DNA from: Sulfuriflexus mobilis
GTDB lineage: Bacteria; Pseudomonadota; Gammaproteobacteria; AKS1
NCBI RefSeq assembly: GCF_003967195.1
Contig: NZ_AP018725.1
Coordinates: 310,001 to 374,000 of the forward strand
Direction: 5' to 3'
Length of the DNA: 64,000 nucleotides
Shown in pieces: positions 48,065 to 57,605 of this stretch. The translations under genes were made by a program, and so were the position numbers. Numbering within the stretch: the first letter of the stretch is position 1; the number at the start of each line of letters is the position of its first letter. The notes beneath the pieces are model-generated. The model searched no databases. It had not been told where the DNA came from and saw only the letters and a program-made list of their open reading frames with translations.

Positions 48065-49653
48065 TGAACACGTTTACAAAATATACCTTTCTGATCGGTG
48101 CTGCAGTCCTGTCAGTCTCCTTGGTGGCCTGTGATAGTAGCGATCAGAAGTCATCTGCGAAGAAGGAAAAGGAGATATTGTACTGGGTTGCACCGATGGA
48201 CCCGAACTATCGCCGTGATGAACCAGGTAAGTCCCCGATGGGTATGGACCTGGTCCCGTTCTATGCGGAAAACACGTCAACCACGATGAAAGACAAGCAG
48301 CCTCTTTACTGGGTTGCGCCGATGGACCCGAATTTTCGTCAGGATGGCCCAGGTAAGTCTCCGATGGGCATGGACCTGGTTCCGTTCTACGGTGAGGACA
48401 ATGATGATAGCGGTGCGGTGACCATTTCCCCGGCGATTGTGCAAAACCTCGGTGTGCGTACTGCCCGGGTAGAGGTTGGTAAGCTATGGAAGCGCATCGA
48501 TACGGTAGGTTATGTCGATTTTGATGAAAACATGATCAGCCACGTACACCTGCGTACCGATGGATGGATCGATAAACTGGTGGTGAAGTCGGAAGGCGAG
48601 CGCGTTAAAAAAGGCGATCTGTTATTCGAATTGTATTCGCCGACTCTGGTCAATGCCCAGGATGAATATATCCAGGCACTGCGTAGTAATAACCAGCGTC
48701 TGATTAGCGCTTCACAGGATCGCCTGCGTGCACTGGGGGTTGGTAACCAGCAGATAGACAAGGTTAAAAAGACCCGCAAGGCCGAACAGCTGATTAAGGT
48801 GCGCGCCAGCCAGGACGCCATTATCTCCAAGCTTAGTGCACGTGAAGGCATGTATGTGAAACCTCGCATGGAGGTCATGACACTGGCCGACCTGTCCAGT
48901 ATCTGGATCCAGGTCGAGGTCTTTGAACGTCAGGCGGAGTGGGTGCAGCAGGGTAAACCGGCCGAGATCACAGTGCCATACCTGCCGGGTCGTACATGGG
49001 AAGGCACGGTAGAGTATGTCTACCCAAGCTTGGACCCACGTACACGCACGCTGCGCGCGCGTCTGCGTTTTGATAACCCGGATGAATCCCTGAAGCCGAA
49101 CATGTTCACGAATGTCACTATCTTCGGTGGCGCTACGCAGGATGTGACCAGCATTCCGCTTGAGGCACTGATTCGAACTGGTGAGGGTGAGCGAGTGATC
49201 ATTAGTCTGGGTGAGGGCCGCTTCGCGCCACGCGAGGTCGTTAGCGGTATCGAGTCGGGTGACCGTATCGAGATCCTGAAGGGACTGACAGGCAATGAAG
49301 AGGTCGTGACCTCTTCGCAGTTCCTGCTCGATTCCGAGGCCAGCATCAAGGCCAGTCTGAATCGCATGAGTGAGCCGAAGGCTGAGATGGCAATGGAGGA
49401 TAATAAAGACGGCAAGTCAGGCAAGATGGTGAGCGGCAAGGGCGTATTAAGAGAACTGTTGCCGGATGAGAACAAGATCAATATGTCGCATGACCCGATC
49501 CCTGCATTGGGCTGGCCGGACATGACCATGGACTTCCGTGTTGCTGAGGGTGTGAGCCTTGAAGGCCTCAAGCCGGGGCAGGCCATTGAATTTGATCTGG
49601 TGGAAAAGAATGATGTTTACATTATCGATTCTATTCGCCCTGCGGCACAGTAA
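48064..49653 (+). CDS. cusB: CusB-type adaptor with two N-terminal metal-binding repeats and a C-terminal CusF-like domain
   Basis: A 529-aa periplasmic adaptor with a GTG start. After a lipobox (LVACDSS) come two copies of a heavy-metal-binding motif, YWVAPMDPN-R-D-PGKSPMGMDLVPFY. The usual adaptor body (membrane fusion, hairpin with LFELYSPTLVNAQDEYIQAL, barrel GRTWEGTVEYVYPSLDPRTRTLRARL) follows. The last 75 residues (GKGVLRELLPDENKINMSHDP, GWPDMTMDF) are a CusF-like domain with the Met/Trp/His Cu(I) site. In E. coli CusB and CusF are separate, so this is a fusion. Confidence 0.93.
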   Translation: MNTFTKYTFLIGAAVLSVSLVACDSSDQKSSAKKEKEILYWVAPMDPNYRRDEPGKSPMGMDLVPFYAENTSTTMKDKQPLYWVAPMDPNFRQDGPGKSPMGMDLVPFYGEDNDDSGAVTISPAIVQNLGVRTARVEVGKLWKRIDTVGYVDFDENMISHVHLRTDGWIDKLVVKSEGERVKKGDLLFELYSPTLVNAQDEYIQALRSNNQRLISASQDRLRALGVGNQQIDKVKKTRKAEQLIKVRASQDAIISKLSAREGMYVKPRMEVMTLADLSSIWIQVEVFERQAEWVQQGKPAEITVPYLPGRTWEGTVEYVYPSLDPRTRTLRARLRFDNPDESLKPNMFTNVTIFGGATQDVTSIPLEALIRTGEGERVIISLGEGRFAPREVVSGIESGDRIEILKGLTGNEEVVTSSQFLLDSEASIKASLNRMSEPKAEMAMEDNKDGKSGKMVSGKGVLRELLPDENKINMSHDPIPALGWPDMTMDFRVAEGVSLEGLKPGQAIEFDLVEKNDVYIIDSIRPAAQ

Positions 49654-49665
49654 GGGGATGCGAAC

Positions 49666-52600
49666 ATGATAGAAAAAATCATTAAATGGTCCATCGCCAA
49701 TCGCTTTCTGGTCCTGCTATTGACCGCAATGTTAATTGGCTGGGGCGTATTTGCTGTTAAGAACACCCCGCTGGATGCGATCCCGGACCTTTCCGATGTG
49801 CAGGTAATTATCAAGACCAGCTATCCTGGTCAGGCTCCGCAGGTCGTTGAAGATCAGGTGACCTATCCGATGACCACGGCGATGTTATCGGTGCCGGGTG
49901 CGGTAACGGTGCGCGGTTATTCCTTCTTTGGAGATTCCTATGTCTACATTATCTTCAAAGATGGCACCGATCCCTACTGGGCACGTTCGCGTGTGCTCGA
50001 ATACCTGAGCCAGGTTGAGTCGCGTCTTCCCCGGCAGGCGCGTCCGGCACTGGGGCCAGATGCCACGGGTGTGGGCTGGATCTATGAATACGCACTGGTC
50101 GATCGCACTGGCAAGAATGACCTCGCCCAGTTGCGCAGCCTGCAGGACTGGTTCCTGAAATATGAACTGCAAACTGTAGCAGGTGTTTCCGAAGTCGCTA
50201 CGGTGGGCGGTATGGTGCGCCAGTACCAGGTCGTGCTGAACCCGAACCGGTTGCGGGCCTATAATATTCCGTTGGCCAGGATAAAAAGTGCGATCCAGCG
50301 CGCCAATCAGGAGGTCGGTGGTTCGGTGATCGAGATGGCCGAGGCCGAGTACATGGTTCGTGCCACGGGTTATATCACGGGTGTCGAGGACCTTAAGGGT
50401 GTGCCGCTGGGCATGAACGAGCAGGGTACACCTATCCTGCTGAAGGATGTTGCCGACATCCGTGTGGGTCCGCAGATGCGTCGCGGTATTGCCGAACTCA
50501 ATGGCGAAGGTGAGGTCGTCGGTGGCGTGATCATTATGCGCTTTGGCGAGAATGCACTGACCACAATCCAGGGTGTGAAGGAAAAGCTCAAACAGTTGCA
50601 GAGTGGTCTGCCGGAAGGCGTCGAGATTGTCACGACCTATGATCGTTCCTCTCTGATCGAGCGTGCGGTAGAAAACCTGAGCCATAAACTCATTGAGGAA
50701 TTTATTGTAGTGGCGCTGGTTTGCGCGCTGTTCCTGTTTCACTTCCGCTCGGCACTGGTAGTCATCATCAGTCTACCTGTAGGGATTTTGGTAGCGTTTA
50801 TTATCATGCAGTCACAGGGTATCAACGCTAACATCATGTCACTCGGCGGTATCGCGATTGCGATCGGGGCGATGGTCGATGCGGCGATTGTCATGATCGA
50901 GAACGTGCACAAGCACCTCGAGAAGGAAGAACTCACGGATGAGAACCGCTGGCGGATCATGGGCGAGGCGGCCTCAGAAGTCGGGCCACCGTTGTTCTTC
51001 TCGTTGTTGATCATCACCCTGAGTTTCCTGCCGGTGTTTACACTTGAGGCGCAGGAAGGGCGTATGTTCGCGCCATTGGCCTATACCAAGACCTTTGCTA
51101 TGGCCGCAGCGGCAGCTCTGTCGATTACGCTGGTGCCGGTACTCATGGGCCTGTTGATCCGTGGTCATATCACACCGGAACATAAGAACCCCGTGAATCG
51201 CGGGCTCATCGCAATATATAAACCCGTGATCAATCTGGTCTTGCGTCGACCCAAGCCGGTTCTGTTGGCGGGTTTGCTGGTCACCGTAGTTGGTGTCTGG
51301 CCGGTGACGCAATTGGGTGGCGAGTTTATGCCAACGCTGGATGAAGGTGACCTGTTGTATATGCCTTCGGCCTTCCCCGGGATATCGATCGGCAAGGCAG
51401 GAGAAATCCTGCAACAGACCGATAAGATGATTCGTACCGTGCCCGAGGTGGAGTCGGTATTCGGCAAAGTCGGGCGTGCAGATACGGCGACGGACCCGGC
51501 ACCTCTGACCATGATTGAAACGACGGTTCGTTTGAAGCCGCGTGACGAATGGCGGGAAGGTATGACACTGGAAGGTCTGAAACGTGAGTTGAACAGCATC
51601 GTCAAGGTGCCGAGCATGGCAAATACCTGGGACCCGCCGATCAAGATTCGTACCGATATGTTATCGACGGGTATCAAGACCCCGATTGGTATCAAGGTGG
51701 CCGGTCCTGATCTGAATGTGATTCAGGATATCGGCAAGCAGATCGAGCAGGTCATGAACCAGGTACCGGGTACCTCCTCGGTTTATGCGGAGCGTGTCGC
51801 CGGTGGTCGTTATGTCACGGTTGATATTGACCGCGTTGCCAGTGCCCGTCTGGGCCTGAATGTCATGGATATCCAGGATGTTATCAGCACCGCAGTTGGT
51901 GGGCTGAATGTTACGCAGTCTGTTGAAGGCCTGGAACGCTATCCGGTAAATATGCGTTATCCACAAGGGGTGCGTAACTCGCTGGAAAAGATCCGTAACC
52001 TGCCACTGATTACCCCGATGGGGGCACATATACCCCTGTCGCAAGTCGCAACTATTGAGATCGAAAGCGGCCCGGCCATGATCAAGAGTGAAAATGCGCG
52101 TCTGAATGGCTGGATCTATGTCTCGATTGAAGGCCGTGACATCGCCTCCTACGTGGCCGATGCCAAGCGCGCCGTGGCGGAAGGGGTAACCTTGCCCGCC
52201 GGTTACTCGATAGGCTGGTCAGGCCAATATGAGTACCTGGAGAGGGCCTGGAAAAAACTTGCCATTGTTGGCCCACTGACCCTGGCGATCATCATGTTGC
52301 TGTTGTATCTGAATTTCAGAAACTTCGTCGAGGTGATCATCATCATGGGCACCCTGCCGGTAGCCCTTGTCGGTGGTGGCTGGTTGTTATACCTGCTGGG
52401 CTACAACCTGTCGGTGGCCGTGGGTGTCGGTTTTATTGCCCTGTCCGGCGTGGCGGTAGAAATTGGCGTGCTGATGCTGGTCTATCTCAACATCGCCTAC
52501 AAGCAGAAACATAACAGGGCCCTTGATGAAGGGCGTGCCATAACATTGGCTGAACTTCGTGAGGCGGTGATTGAGGGTGCCTTGTTGCGTGTGCGCCCGA

Positions 52601-52797
52601 TCATGATGACTGTGGCCGCGATCATCGTCGGCCTGCTACCGATCATGTTGGGTAGTGGTACCGGCTCCGAGGTCATGAGCCGCATTGCCGCTCCGATGGT
52701 CGGCGGCATGGTAACGGCGACCTTGCTGACCCTGGTTGTCATTCCGGCCGTGTTCCTGGTCTGGAAGAGTCGTAGTCTTAAGGAGGAAGCAGCATGA
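49666..52797 (+). CDS. cusA: CusA-type copper/silver RND efflux pump
   Basis: A 1043-aa heavy-metal RND pump in the inner membrane. Twelve membrane helices are suggested. Helix 4 carries the proton-path acids in [21 protein letters not shown]. The substrate cleft and its methionines include [15 protein letters not shown] and [18 protein letters not shown], which match CusA-like Cu(I)/Ag(I) pumps rather than Czc pumps. The stop overlaps the following cytochrome gene by 4 bases. Length and order (C-B-A) are normal. Confidence 0.95.
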   Translation: MIEKIIKWSIANRFLVLLLTAMLIGWGVFAVKNTPLDAIPDLSDVQVIIKTSYPGQAPQVVEDQVTYPMTTAMLSVPGAVTVRGYSFFGDSYVYIIFKDGTDPYWARSRVLEYLSQVESRLPRQARPALGPDATGVGWIYEYALVDRTGKNDLAQLRSLQDWFLKYELQTVAGVSEVATVGGMVRQYQVVLNPNRLRAYNIPLARIKSAIQRANQEVGGSVIEMAEAEYMVRATGYITGVEDLKGVPLGMNEQGTPILLKDVADIRVGPQMRRGIAELNGEGEVVGGVIIMRFGENALTTIQGVKEKLKQLQSGLPEGVEIVTTYDRSSLIERAVENLSHKLIEEFIVVALVCALFLFHFRSALVVIISLPVGILVAFIIMQSQGINANIMSLGGIAIAIGAMVDAAIVMIENVHKHLEKEELTDENRWRIMGEAASEVGPPLFFSLLIITLSFLPVFTLEAQEGRMFAPLAYTKTFAMAAAAALSITLVPVLMGLLIRGHITPEHKNPVNRGLIAIYKPVINLVLRRPKPVLLAGLLVTVVGVWPVTQLGGEFMPTLDEGDLLYMPSAFPGISIGKAGEILQQTDKMIRTVPEVESVFGKVGRADTATDPAPLTMIETTVRLKPRDEWREGMTLEGLKRELNSIVKVPSMANTWDPPIKIRTDMLSTGIKTPIGIKVAGPDLNVIQDIGKQIEQVMNQVPGTSSVYAERVAGGRYVTVDIDRVASARLGLNVMDIQDVISTAVGGLNVTQSVEGLERYPVNMRYPQGVRNSLEKIRNLPLITPMGAHIPLSQVATIEIESGPAMIKSENARLNGWIYVSIEGRDIASYVADAKRAVAEGVTLPAGYSIGWSGQYEYLERAWKKLAIVGPLTLAIIMLLLYLNFRNFVEVIIIMGTLPVALVGGGWLLYLLGYNLSVAVGVGFIALSGVAVEIGVLMLVYLNIAYKQKHNRALDEGRAITLAELREAVIEGALLRVRPIMMTVAAIIVGLLPIMLGSGTGSEVMSRIAAPMVGGMVTATLLTLVVIPAVFLVWKSRSLKEEAA

Positions 52798-53291
52798 TAC
52801 GTGTCAATATCGTCATAGCGGCAAGTGTGTTGTTGGTGGCCTGCGACAAGCCAGTCAGCGAGGCAGTCAAACCGGCCCAACAGGTTGCTGCGCAGGAAGA
52901 AATGGCAACACCTGAAACACTGATACCAAAGCGTGGCCACGACATCGCACAGATCACGCGCGGTGCCGAGGTCTACAGGCAAAACTGTGCGGTCTGCCAT
53001 GGGCCAAACGGTGAAGGGGCGCCAAACTGGCGACAGCGCGATGCCAATGGCCAGTTCCCGCCACCACCCCTGAATGGCGATGGTCATACCTGGCACCATC
53101 CGCTGAGTGCCCTGCGCTATACAATTCGCAACGGCACCAGGGCAATAGGTGGGACGATGCCCGCCTGGAAGGACAAGCTCAGTGATGCCGATATCGATGC
53201 CGTGATCGCCTGGTTCCAGTCGAAATGGCCGGAGCGGGCCTATATCGCGTGGTACGACATCGATCAACGGGCACGCACACGCAAACAATAA
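52794..53291 (+). CDS. Monohaem c-type cytochrome lipoprotein linked to cusA
   Basis: A 165-aa class I cytochrome c. The lipobox Cys17 (LLVACDKP) anchors it to a membrane facing the periplasm. Haem attaches at C65-A-V-C68-H69, and the likely axial methionine is in [11 protein letters not shown]. It starts inside the last codon of cusA (4-base overlap), so its synthesis is coupled to the pump. Cytochromes are not part of known CusCBA operons, which makes the coupling notable. Confidence 0.9.
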   Translation: MIRVNIVIAASVLLVACDKPVSEAVKPAQQVAAQEEMATPETLIPKRGHDIAQITRGAEVYRQNCAVCHGPNGEGAPNWRQRDANGQFPPPPLNGDGHTWHHPLSALRYTIRNGTRAIGGTMPAWKDKLSDADIDAVIAWFQSKWPERAYIAWYDIDQRARTRKQ

Positions 53292-53303
53292 AGGAGGAAT
53301 AAC

Positions 53304-53426
53304 ATGCACGATAGCGCCTGGTTAACATTTGGTCTGGGGCACTGGGGTTTTGGCCTGTTGTTTTGGGGGCTGATTATCTTTGCCATTGTCAGCCTCTTAA
53401 GCGGCAAGGGCGGTAATGATGATTAG
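53304..53426 (+). CDS. 40-residue single-helix membrane peptide
   Basis: A 40-aa open frame with a strong AAGGAGGAATAAC ribosome-binding site, 12 bases after the cytochrome stop. It has one helix rich in Trp, Phe and Gly (GHWGFGLLFWGLIIFAIVSLL) between MHDSAW and a charged tail GKGGNDD. Similar short peptides are found in metal and cytochrome clusters, but no function is known. Codon use and the tight spacing favour a real gene. Confidence 0.65.
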   Translation: MHDSAWLTFGLGHWGFGLLFWGLIIFAIVSLLSGKGGNDD

Positions 53427-53523
53427 GCATTGAGTCTGACACTGAAGGCGGTACACTTGCCGGCATGGCAAGGTAGAGCTGCGTTGTGTTGCCCCACTTT
53501 TTACTATTTTTTAGGAGAATGAT

Positions 53524-53910
53524 ATGTACGGTTTTTCAGTCACAGTTAAAGACAAGTTTGATGATGCAATTACACGCGTAACCGAAGAGTTACAGAAAGA
53601 GGGTTTCGGTGTGTTAACCGAGATCGATGTCAAGGCCACCCTGAAAAAGAAACTGGATATCGACAAACTCCCTTACACCATCCTCGGTGCCTGCAACCCG
53701 GTTCTGGCCAATCAGGCCATTAATGCCGAACCGGATATCGGCCTGCTGCTGCCCTGTAACGTGCTTGTGCGTGAAGAGGAAAACGGTGCCGTAACCGTGG
53801 CCTTTATGGACCCGGCTGCCGTATTGCAACTGGTCAACCGTCCCGAAGTTGAAGGCATGGCCGCACAGGTGAAAGAAAAACTCGAGCGGGTACGTGACGC
53901 ACTGAAATAG
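53524..53910 (+). CDS. DUF302 domain protein
   Basis: A 128-aa cytoplasmic protein made of one DUF302 domain: YGFSVTVKDKFDDAITRVTEELQKEGFGVLTEIDVKATL, then YTILGACNPVLANQAINAEPDIGLLLPCNVLVRE. The two cysteines (GACNP, LPCNV) and the ligand-like pocket are typical of the family. DUF302 proteins are common beside copper and sulfur-oxidation genes, and their role is unknown. TTTTTTAGGAGAATGAT gives a good ribosome-binding site. Confidence 0.9.
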   Translation: MYGFSVTVKDKFDDAITRVTEELQKEGFGVLTEIDVKATLKKKLDIDKLPYTILGACNPVLANQAINAEPDIGLLLPCNVLVREEENGAVTVAFMDPAAVLQLVNRPEVEGMAAQVKEKLERVRDALK

Positions 53911-53945
53911 AATACATAATTGTAAATTTTATAAAATCAATGTTG

Positions 53946-53961
53946 CCTGCTAATACAGGCG
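53946..53961 (+). other. Small hairpin after the DUF302 gene
   Basis: GCCTG and CAGGC pair around CTAATA. Only TTTGTGC-like sequence follows, so any termination would be weak. Confidence 0.35.
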
Positions 53962-54018
53962 GGTACTATTTGTGCATATACGGTGATGTGATTATTTTAT
54001 AGAGAGGAGTTATAAGAG

Positions 54019-54321
54019 ATGAAGACGATCAGATATTTAATCATGGCTATGCTATTTGCTGCCCCGGTAGCCGCCTTCTCTGCGGGTGATGACGCAATGA
54101 AGCTTGAGAAAATGATTCATGATATGGAAGCACACTGGCAACAGGTCACAAATGAAAAAGATGATAAGCGCCGTCAGGCTATGCTTGAAGAGCATGCAAA
54201 GATGATGAAGGATGTTGAAGAGGCTACAGGTAAAATGTCACATAGTGGCCACGGCATGATGCACAATCATAGTGCCAACATCCTGGATATGCATCGTACA
54301 ATGATGGGCTCGATGAAATAG
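54019..54321 (+). CDS. Small secreted Met/His-rich protein
   Basis: A 100-aa exported protein. A signal peptide ends at AAFSAGDD, then a charged coiled-coil-like helix (MKLEKMIHDMEAHWQQVTNEKDDKRRQAMLEEHAKMMKDVEE), then a Met/His tail (MSHSGHGMMHNHSANILDMHRTMMGSMK split across the end). The composition suggests periplasmic copper binding; the family is not recognised. An AGAGAGGAG stretch precedes the ATG. Confidence 0.72.
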   Translation: MKTIRYLIMAMLFAAPVAAFSAGDDAMKLEKMIHDMEAHWQQVTNEKDDKRRQAMLEEHAKMMKDVEEATGKMSHSGHGMMHNHSANILDMHRTMMGSMK

Positions 54322-54366
54322 TTGGGCTCTGCCGGGTAATGAAAAAATATTGATAAGGACAGGACT

Positions 54367-54858
54367 ATGATAAACATTATTAAAAATATTAAGACATTAG
54401 TCATTACAGGGGTGATGCTATTTGCGTCGTCGGTTAATGCAGTTTATGCGGAAGATGTGAACTGGCATGCGGAATCAGAAAATTATCATGTTTATTTCGG
54501 TGTTGTGCCAGCGAGCATGATCAAAAACACCACCGCCCTGGTTGATAATGATAAGCAGTTGCATGGTGGTCTGGACAAACTGTCGTCTGTTGCACAACAC
54601 GTCATGATTAGTGTCTACCGCAAGGATGGCAAGACGCGCGTTAATGATGCAACGGTGATAGCGGAAGTCTCATCAGGGATATTACTATGGCGCAAGGAGC
54701 TGGAAAAACCATTAGAAAAGATGACCACCAGTGGGCAGATAACCTATGCCAATTTTTTTGATATGAAGGAAAAAGGCAAATATAAGATCGAAGTTGAAAT
54801 CTATGAGTCGCAAAAAAATGGTAGTGACGAGCTTGCCTTCTTTTACAGCAAAGAATAG
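54367..54858 (+). CDS. Exported protein of unknown function, 163 aa
   Basis: A 163-aa periplasmic protein. The signal peptide ends near VNAVYAEDV. The mature part (NWHAESENYHVYFGVVPASMIKN, ALVDNDKQLHGG, VMISVYRKDGKTRVNDATVIAEV) looks like a small beta-sandwich with scattered His and Met. It has no recognised domain. It sits between a Met/His-rich small protein and a His-rich protein in the copper island. Confidence 0.72.
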   Translation: MINIIKNIKTLVITGVMLFASSVNAVYAEDVNWHAESENYHVYFGVVPASMIKNTTALVDNDKQLHGGLDKLSSVAQHVMISVYRKDGKTRVNDATVIAEVSSGILLWRKELEKPLEKMTTSGQITYANFFDMKEKGKYKIEVEIYESQKNGSDELAFFYSKE

Positions 54859-54882
54859 CCGTTAACCCAGTATGGTAAGAGG

Positions 54883-54916
54883 AAAAATGCCATCTTAACA
54901 GGCGGCATCTTTTTTA
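54883..54916 (+). terminator. Terminator after the 163-aa gene
   Basis: AAAAATGCC and GGCATCTTTTTT pair across a 12-base loop, 25 bases after the stop. The stem is short but backed by a T-run, which separates the first part of the island from the FNR-box promoter that follows. Confidence 0.7.
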
Positions 54917-54990
54917 TTCTTCGCCATCGACTGGTGGGGTTTATCCTCGCGCAGAGCCGATCGGCCAAAAACCATGCTAAGTACACGTGA

Positions 54991-55032
54991 TTGATATAGA
55001 TCAAAGAAACCGTCAAAACATTGTGTTAACTT
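54991..55032 (+). promoter_or_regulatory. FNR/Anr-type box with a class II promoter
   Basis: TTGATATAGATCAA (54991-55004) is a perfect FNR consensus (TTGAT-N4-ATCAA). A TAACTT that keeps the TA---T pattern lies at 55027-55032, which places the box at about -41 from the predicted start. That is the class II activation spacing. The gene served begins at 55079. Oxygen- or nitric-oxide-linked control is predicted. Confidence 0.68.
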
Positions 55033-55078
55033 AAGCGGCGAAATTGATTGAATCATACGAGGCGAGATAAAGCAGCGC

Positions 55079-55510
55079 ATGTTCATATGGATGACAAGAA
55101 GCAGACGAAGACTTGTGCCACAGGTACTGCTGCTTTGGCTTGTCAGTACCATGGCCCCCGCCATGCAACAATGCTGTGAGGCTATTGCGGAGGCTGTCCC
55201 CCACCACCACACACCTGCTCAACCGTCAACGGATACCCAGCATTCCGGACATGCGCATGAACATGGCCCGGTAAGCGACACACTGGTTATTGAAGAGCAT
55301 GAGCATTGTCCAACGGCCAGTGCTGATATCTCCGGTATGCCTATACTGGAACTGACGTCTTCTGTGAAATGGGATCATGGGGCTTTAGTTTCGCAGCCCT
55401 GGAGTCCAATGGTTTTAAAACCATTGCCGAAGGCGCTACATAAAGATAATACCATCTGGATAATCAACCGACGAAGTACCTATCTGGATACCCTTCGTTT
55501 GCGCGTTTAA
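55079..55510 (+). CDS. Secreted His-rich protein under an FNR-type promoter
   Basis: A 143-aa exported protein. After a basic start and hydrophobic segment (LVPQVLLLWLVSTMAPAM), it has QQCCEAIAEAVPHHHTPAQ and a run of His (HSGHAHEHGPVSD, EEHEHCPTA). It resembles small periplasmic metal-binding proteins found in copper-resistance clusters. The function is inferred from composition. The start is supported only by the FNR-box promoter 75 bases upstream, and no strong ribosome-binding site is seen. Confidence 0.62.
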   Translation: MFIWMTRSRRRLVPQVLLLWLVSTMAPAMQQCCEAIAEAVPHHHTPAQPSTDTQHSGHAHEHGPVSDTLVIEEHEHCPTASADISGMPILELTSSVKWDHGALVSQPWSPMVLKPLPKALHKDNTIWIINRRSTYLDTLRLRV

Positions 55511-55686
55511 ACGTCCCCTCGCTTTTCCCGGCACGACCGTGTCAGGGCAAATATTTTTCCTTGTTGTTACAAATTATCTGACATAAGCCATAACGGTTGA
55601 TGAGGGCTTTAACCCGTTGTCCAGCGGTCCATTTCATGGAGTGACAGGGGTCATTGTTCCTATCATTAATGTAGGAGGCTATTCCG

Positions 55687-56919
55687 ATGAAAAGAACTTT
55701 ATTAAAAGCAGGACTATTGTGGGGCATGGCTATAGGTATAGCCGCGTTCCCTTTAACGGCATCTGCCGATGAAGTGTCACAACTGAAAAAAGAAATGGAG
55801 ATTTTAAAGAAGCAGGTCAGTGAGTTAAGGGAACTGCTCATCACGCAGCAAAAGACTATGGCGAGTAAGGCTGAGGTGGAATCAGTGAAAGAAGAAGTCA
55901 AAGAAGTCGCCAAGGCAAGTAATGAATGGAAGATCGCCGATTCCGCTGTGCACCTCGCGGGTTACGGCGCCATTGGTTACACCGATTCTGAACGCAGTGA
56001 TGGTACATTCAACCAGGTTACTTTCAATCCAATCTTTCATTACCAATACAAAGATCTATTCCTACTGGAGGCAGAGCTGGAAGTGGCAGTCGGAGAAGAT
56101 GGTGAGACGGAAGTGGGACTCGAATACGCAACGATTGATTGGATAATCAATGATTATGCCGTGCTGGTAGGTGGCAAGTTCCTTAGTCCACTGGGCCAGT
56201 TTCGCCAAAACCTGCACCCGACCTGGATAAATAAATTTGCCTCGGCACCTATTGGTTTTGGGCATGATCAGGCGGCCCCCCTGGCTGAGGTTGGTGTTCA
56301 GTTGCGGGGTGGTTTCCCGATTTATAACCAGGCACGAGGTAACTATGGTGTTTATGTCGGTAATGGTCCGTTAATCGAGATAGATGCAGTGGAAGGTGAA
56401 CTCGAGGCCATTGAGGCGGTAGGACTGGCGAGCAATGCAGATGGCGAGTTCGCCTGGGGTGGTCGGTTTGGCATCCTACCGATGGCAGGATTGGAGTTCG
56501 GTATCTCCGGTGCCTGGGGCGATGTCGGGCCTGAGGGCGAAGAGGGCTTGTTACGCGACTACAAGGCTTATGGCGCAGACTTTGCCTATCAGTATGCGGC
56601 GTTTGACTTGCGTGGTGAATATATTCAGCAGCGTGTCGGTTCGAAGGCGACCAGTGTTGCTCCGGATGCTGCTACCTGGAAGACCTGGTATGTGCAGGCG
56701 GCCTACAAGATACTCCCGACAAAATGGGAATTGGTTGCACGCTATGGTGATTATGACAGCCCGCATGATTCGGCTGATCAGGAGCAATGGGGTATAGGTG
56801 CTAATTACTTGTTTGCCAGTAATGCGATCGCCAAGATCGGTTTCGAATCAAATGATGGCAAAAATGGTGAGACAACCGATGATGATCGGTTCCTGTTGCA
56901 ACTCACGTATGGATTCTAA
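55687..56919 (+). CDS. Outer-membrane porin with N-terminal coiled coil
   Basis: A 410-aa outer-membrane protein. The signal peptide ends at TASADEV; residues 30-75 form a coiled coil (VSQLKKEMEILKKQVSELRELL), and the rest is a beta-barrel (LAGYGAIGYTDSERSD, FLLEAELEVAVGEDGETEVGLEYA) ending LLQLTYGF. The coiled coil is typical of phosphate-selective and related trimeric porins. The substrate is unknown. Downstream are two monohaem cytochromes and a propeller protein, in one direction with short gaps. Confidence 0.82.
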   Translation: MKRTLLKAGLLWGMAIGIAAFPLTASADEVSQLKKEMEILKKQVSELRELLITQQKTMASKAEVESVKEEVKEVAKASNEWKIADSAVHLAGYGAIGYTDSERSDGTFNQVTFNPIFHYQYKDLFLLEAELEVAVGEDGETEVGLEYATIDWIINDYAVLVGGKFLSPLGQFRQNLHPTWINKFASAPIGFGHDQAAPLAEVGVQLRGGFPIYNQARGNYGVYVGNGPLIEIDAVEGELEAIEAVGLASNADGEFAWGGRFGILPMAGLEFGISGAWGDVGPEGEEGLLRDYKAYGADFAYQYAAFDLRGEYIQQRVGSKATSVAPDAATWKTWYVQAAYKILPTKWELVARYGDYDSPHDSADQEQWGIGANYLFASNAIAKIGFESNDGKNGETTDDDRFLLQLTYGF

Positions 56920-56931
56920 AAGGGGCTTATC

Positions 56932-57228
56932 ATGAAAAATCATAACGTATTTGGATATGGTCTGGTCAGCGTAGTGATCGCTGTCGCAGTGGTTGTCTTG
57001 ATACAACTGGCACAAATTGAAACTGTGCAGGCGGGGACGGCTGCAGGAGATCTTGGGCGGGGTGCCGTCCTGTGGAGCCAGAACTGTGCACGTTGTCATA
57101 ATATGCGGGATCCAAAAGAATTTCGGGATGACCTGTGGAAGCCTATTGTCACGCATATGCGGATTCGCGCCGGTCTGACAGGGCAGGATGCACGCGACAT
57201 TCTGGTCTTTCTGCAGGCGAGTAATTAG
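56932..57228 (+). CDS. Small membrane-anchored monohaem cytochrome c
   Basis: A 98-aa cytochrome. One N-terminal helix (YGLVSVVIAVAVVVLIQLA) likely stays as a membrane anchor, since no cleavage motif is clear. Haem attaches at C52-A-R-C55-H56, and the methionine ligand may come from NMRDP or THMRIR. It starts 12 bases after the porin stop and ends 8 bases before the next cytochrome. Confidence 0.88.
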   Translation: MKNHNVFGYGLVSVVIAVAVVVLIQLAQIETVQAGTAAGDLGRGAVLWSQNCARCHNMRDPKEFRDDLWKPIVTHMRIRAGLTGQDARDILVFLQASN

Positions 57229-57236
57229 GGGCACAT

Positions 57237-57566
57237 ATGCGTTGTAAAAAATTTCCCCTCTGGCTGTTTCTGATGGTGATGTCACCGGTCTTGCCTGCAC
57301 AGCAGGCAATGACCGGCAAGGCATTGTATGAGCAATCCTGTCTGGTCTGTCATGGTGATGATGGCAGCGGTGTTATGCCGGGTGTGGTCGAACTACCGGG
57401 CACCGGTGGTCCGTTGTCAAAAAGTGACCAGCAGCTGGCCAAGGCCATCCGTGAAGGTATACAGCGCGAGGGGGCTGTTATGGCGATGCCACCCCTGGGT
57501 GGCAATGCACAACTTACGGACCAGGATATACAGGAGATTATTCTGTATATGCGCAAGACATTCTGA
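57237..57566 (+). CDS. Monohaem class I cytochrome c
   Basis: A 109-aa periplasmic cytochrome. A signal peptide ends at LPAQQA. Haem attaches at C35-L-V-C38-H39, and the axial methionine lies in AVMAMPPLGGNAQL, followed by the family C-terminal helix LTDQDIQEIILYMRK. It forms a pair with the preceding membrane-anchored cytochrome, which could pass electrons along the periplasm. Confidence 0.92.
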   Translation: MRCKKFPLWLFLMVMSPVLPAQQAMTGKALYEQSCLVCHGDDGSGVMPGVVELPGTGGPLSKSDQQLAKAIREGIQREGAVMAMPPLGGNAQLTDQDIQEIILYMRKTF

Positions 57567-57605
57567 TAATGCATTTTGCTTTTAAAAGTAATAAGGAGAA
57601 AAACA

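Noticed and set aside
54895-55212. Minus-strand 105-codon frame over the FNR-box region
   Set aside because: It crosses a promoter and opposes the His-rich gene; the protein is low in coherent features and lacks a start signal.
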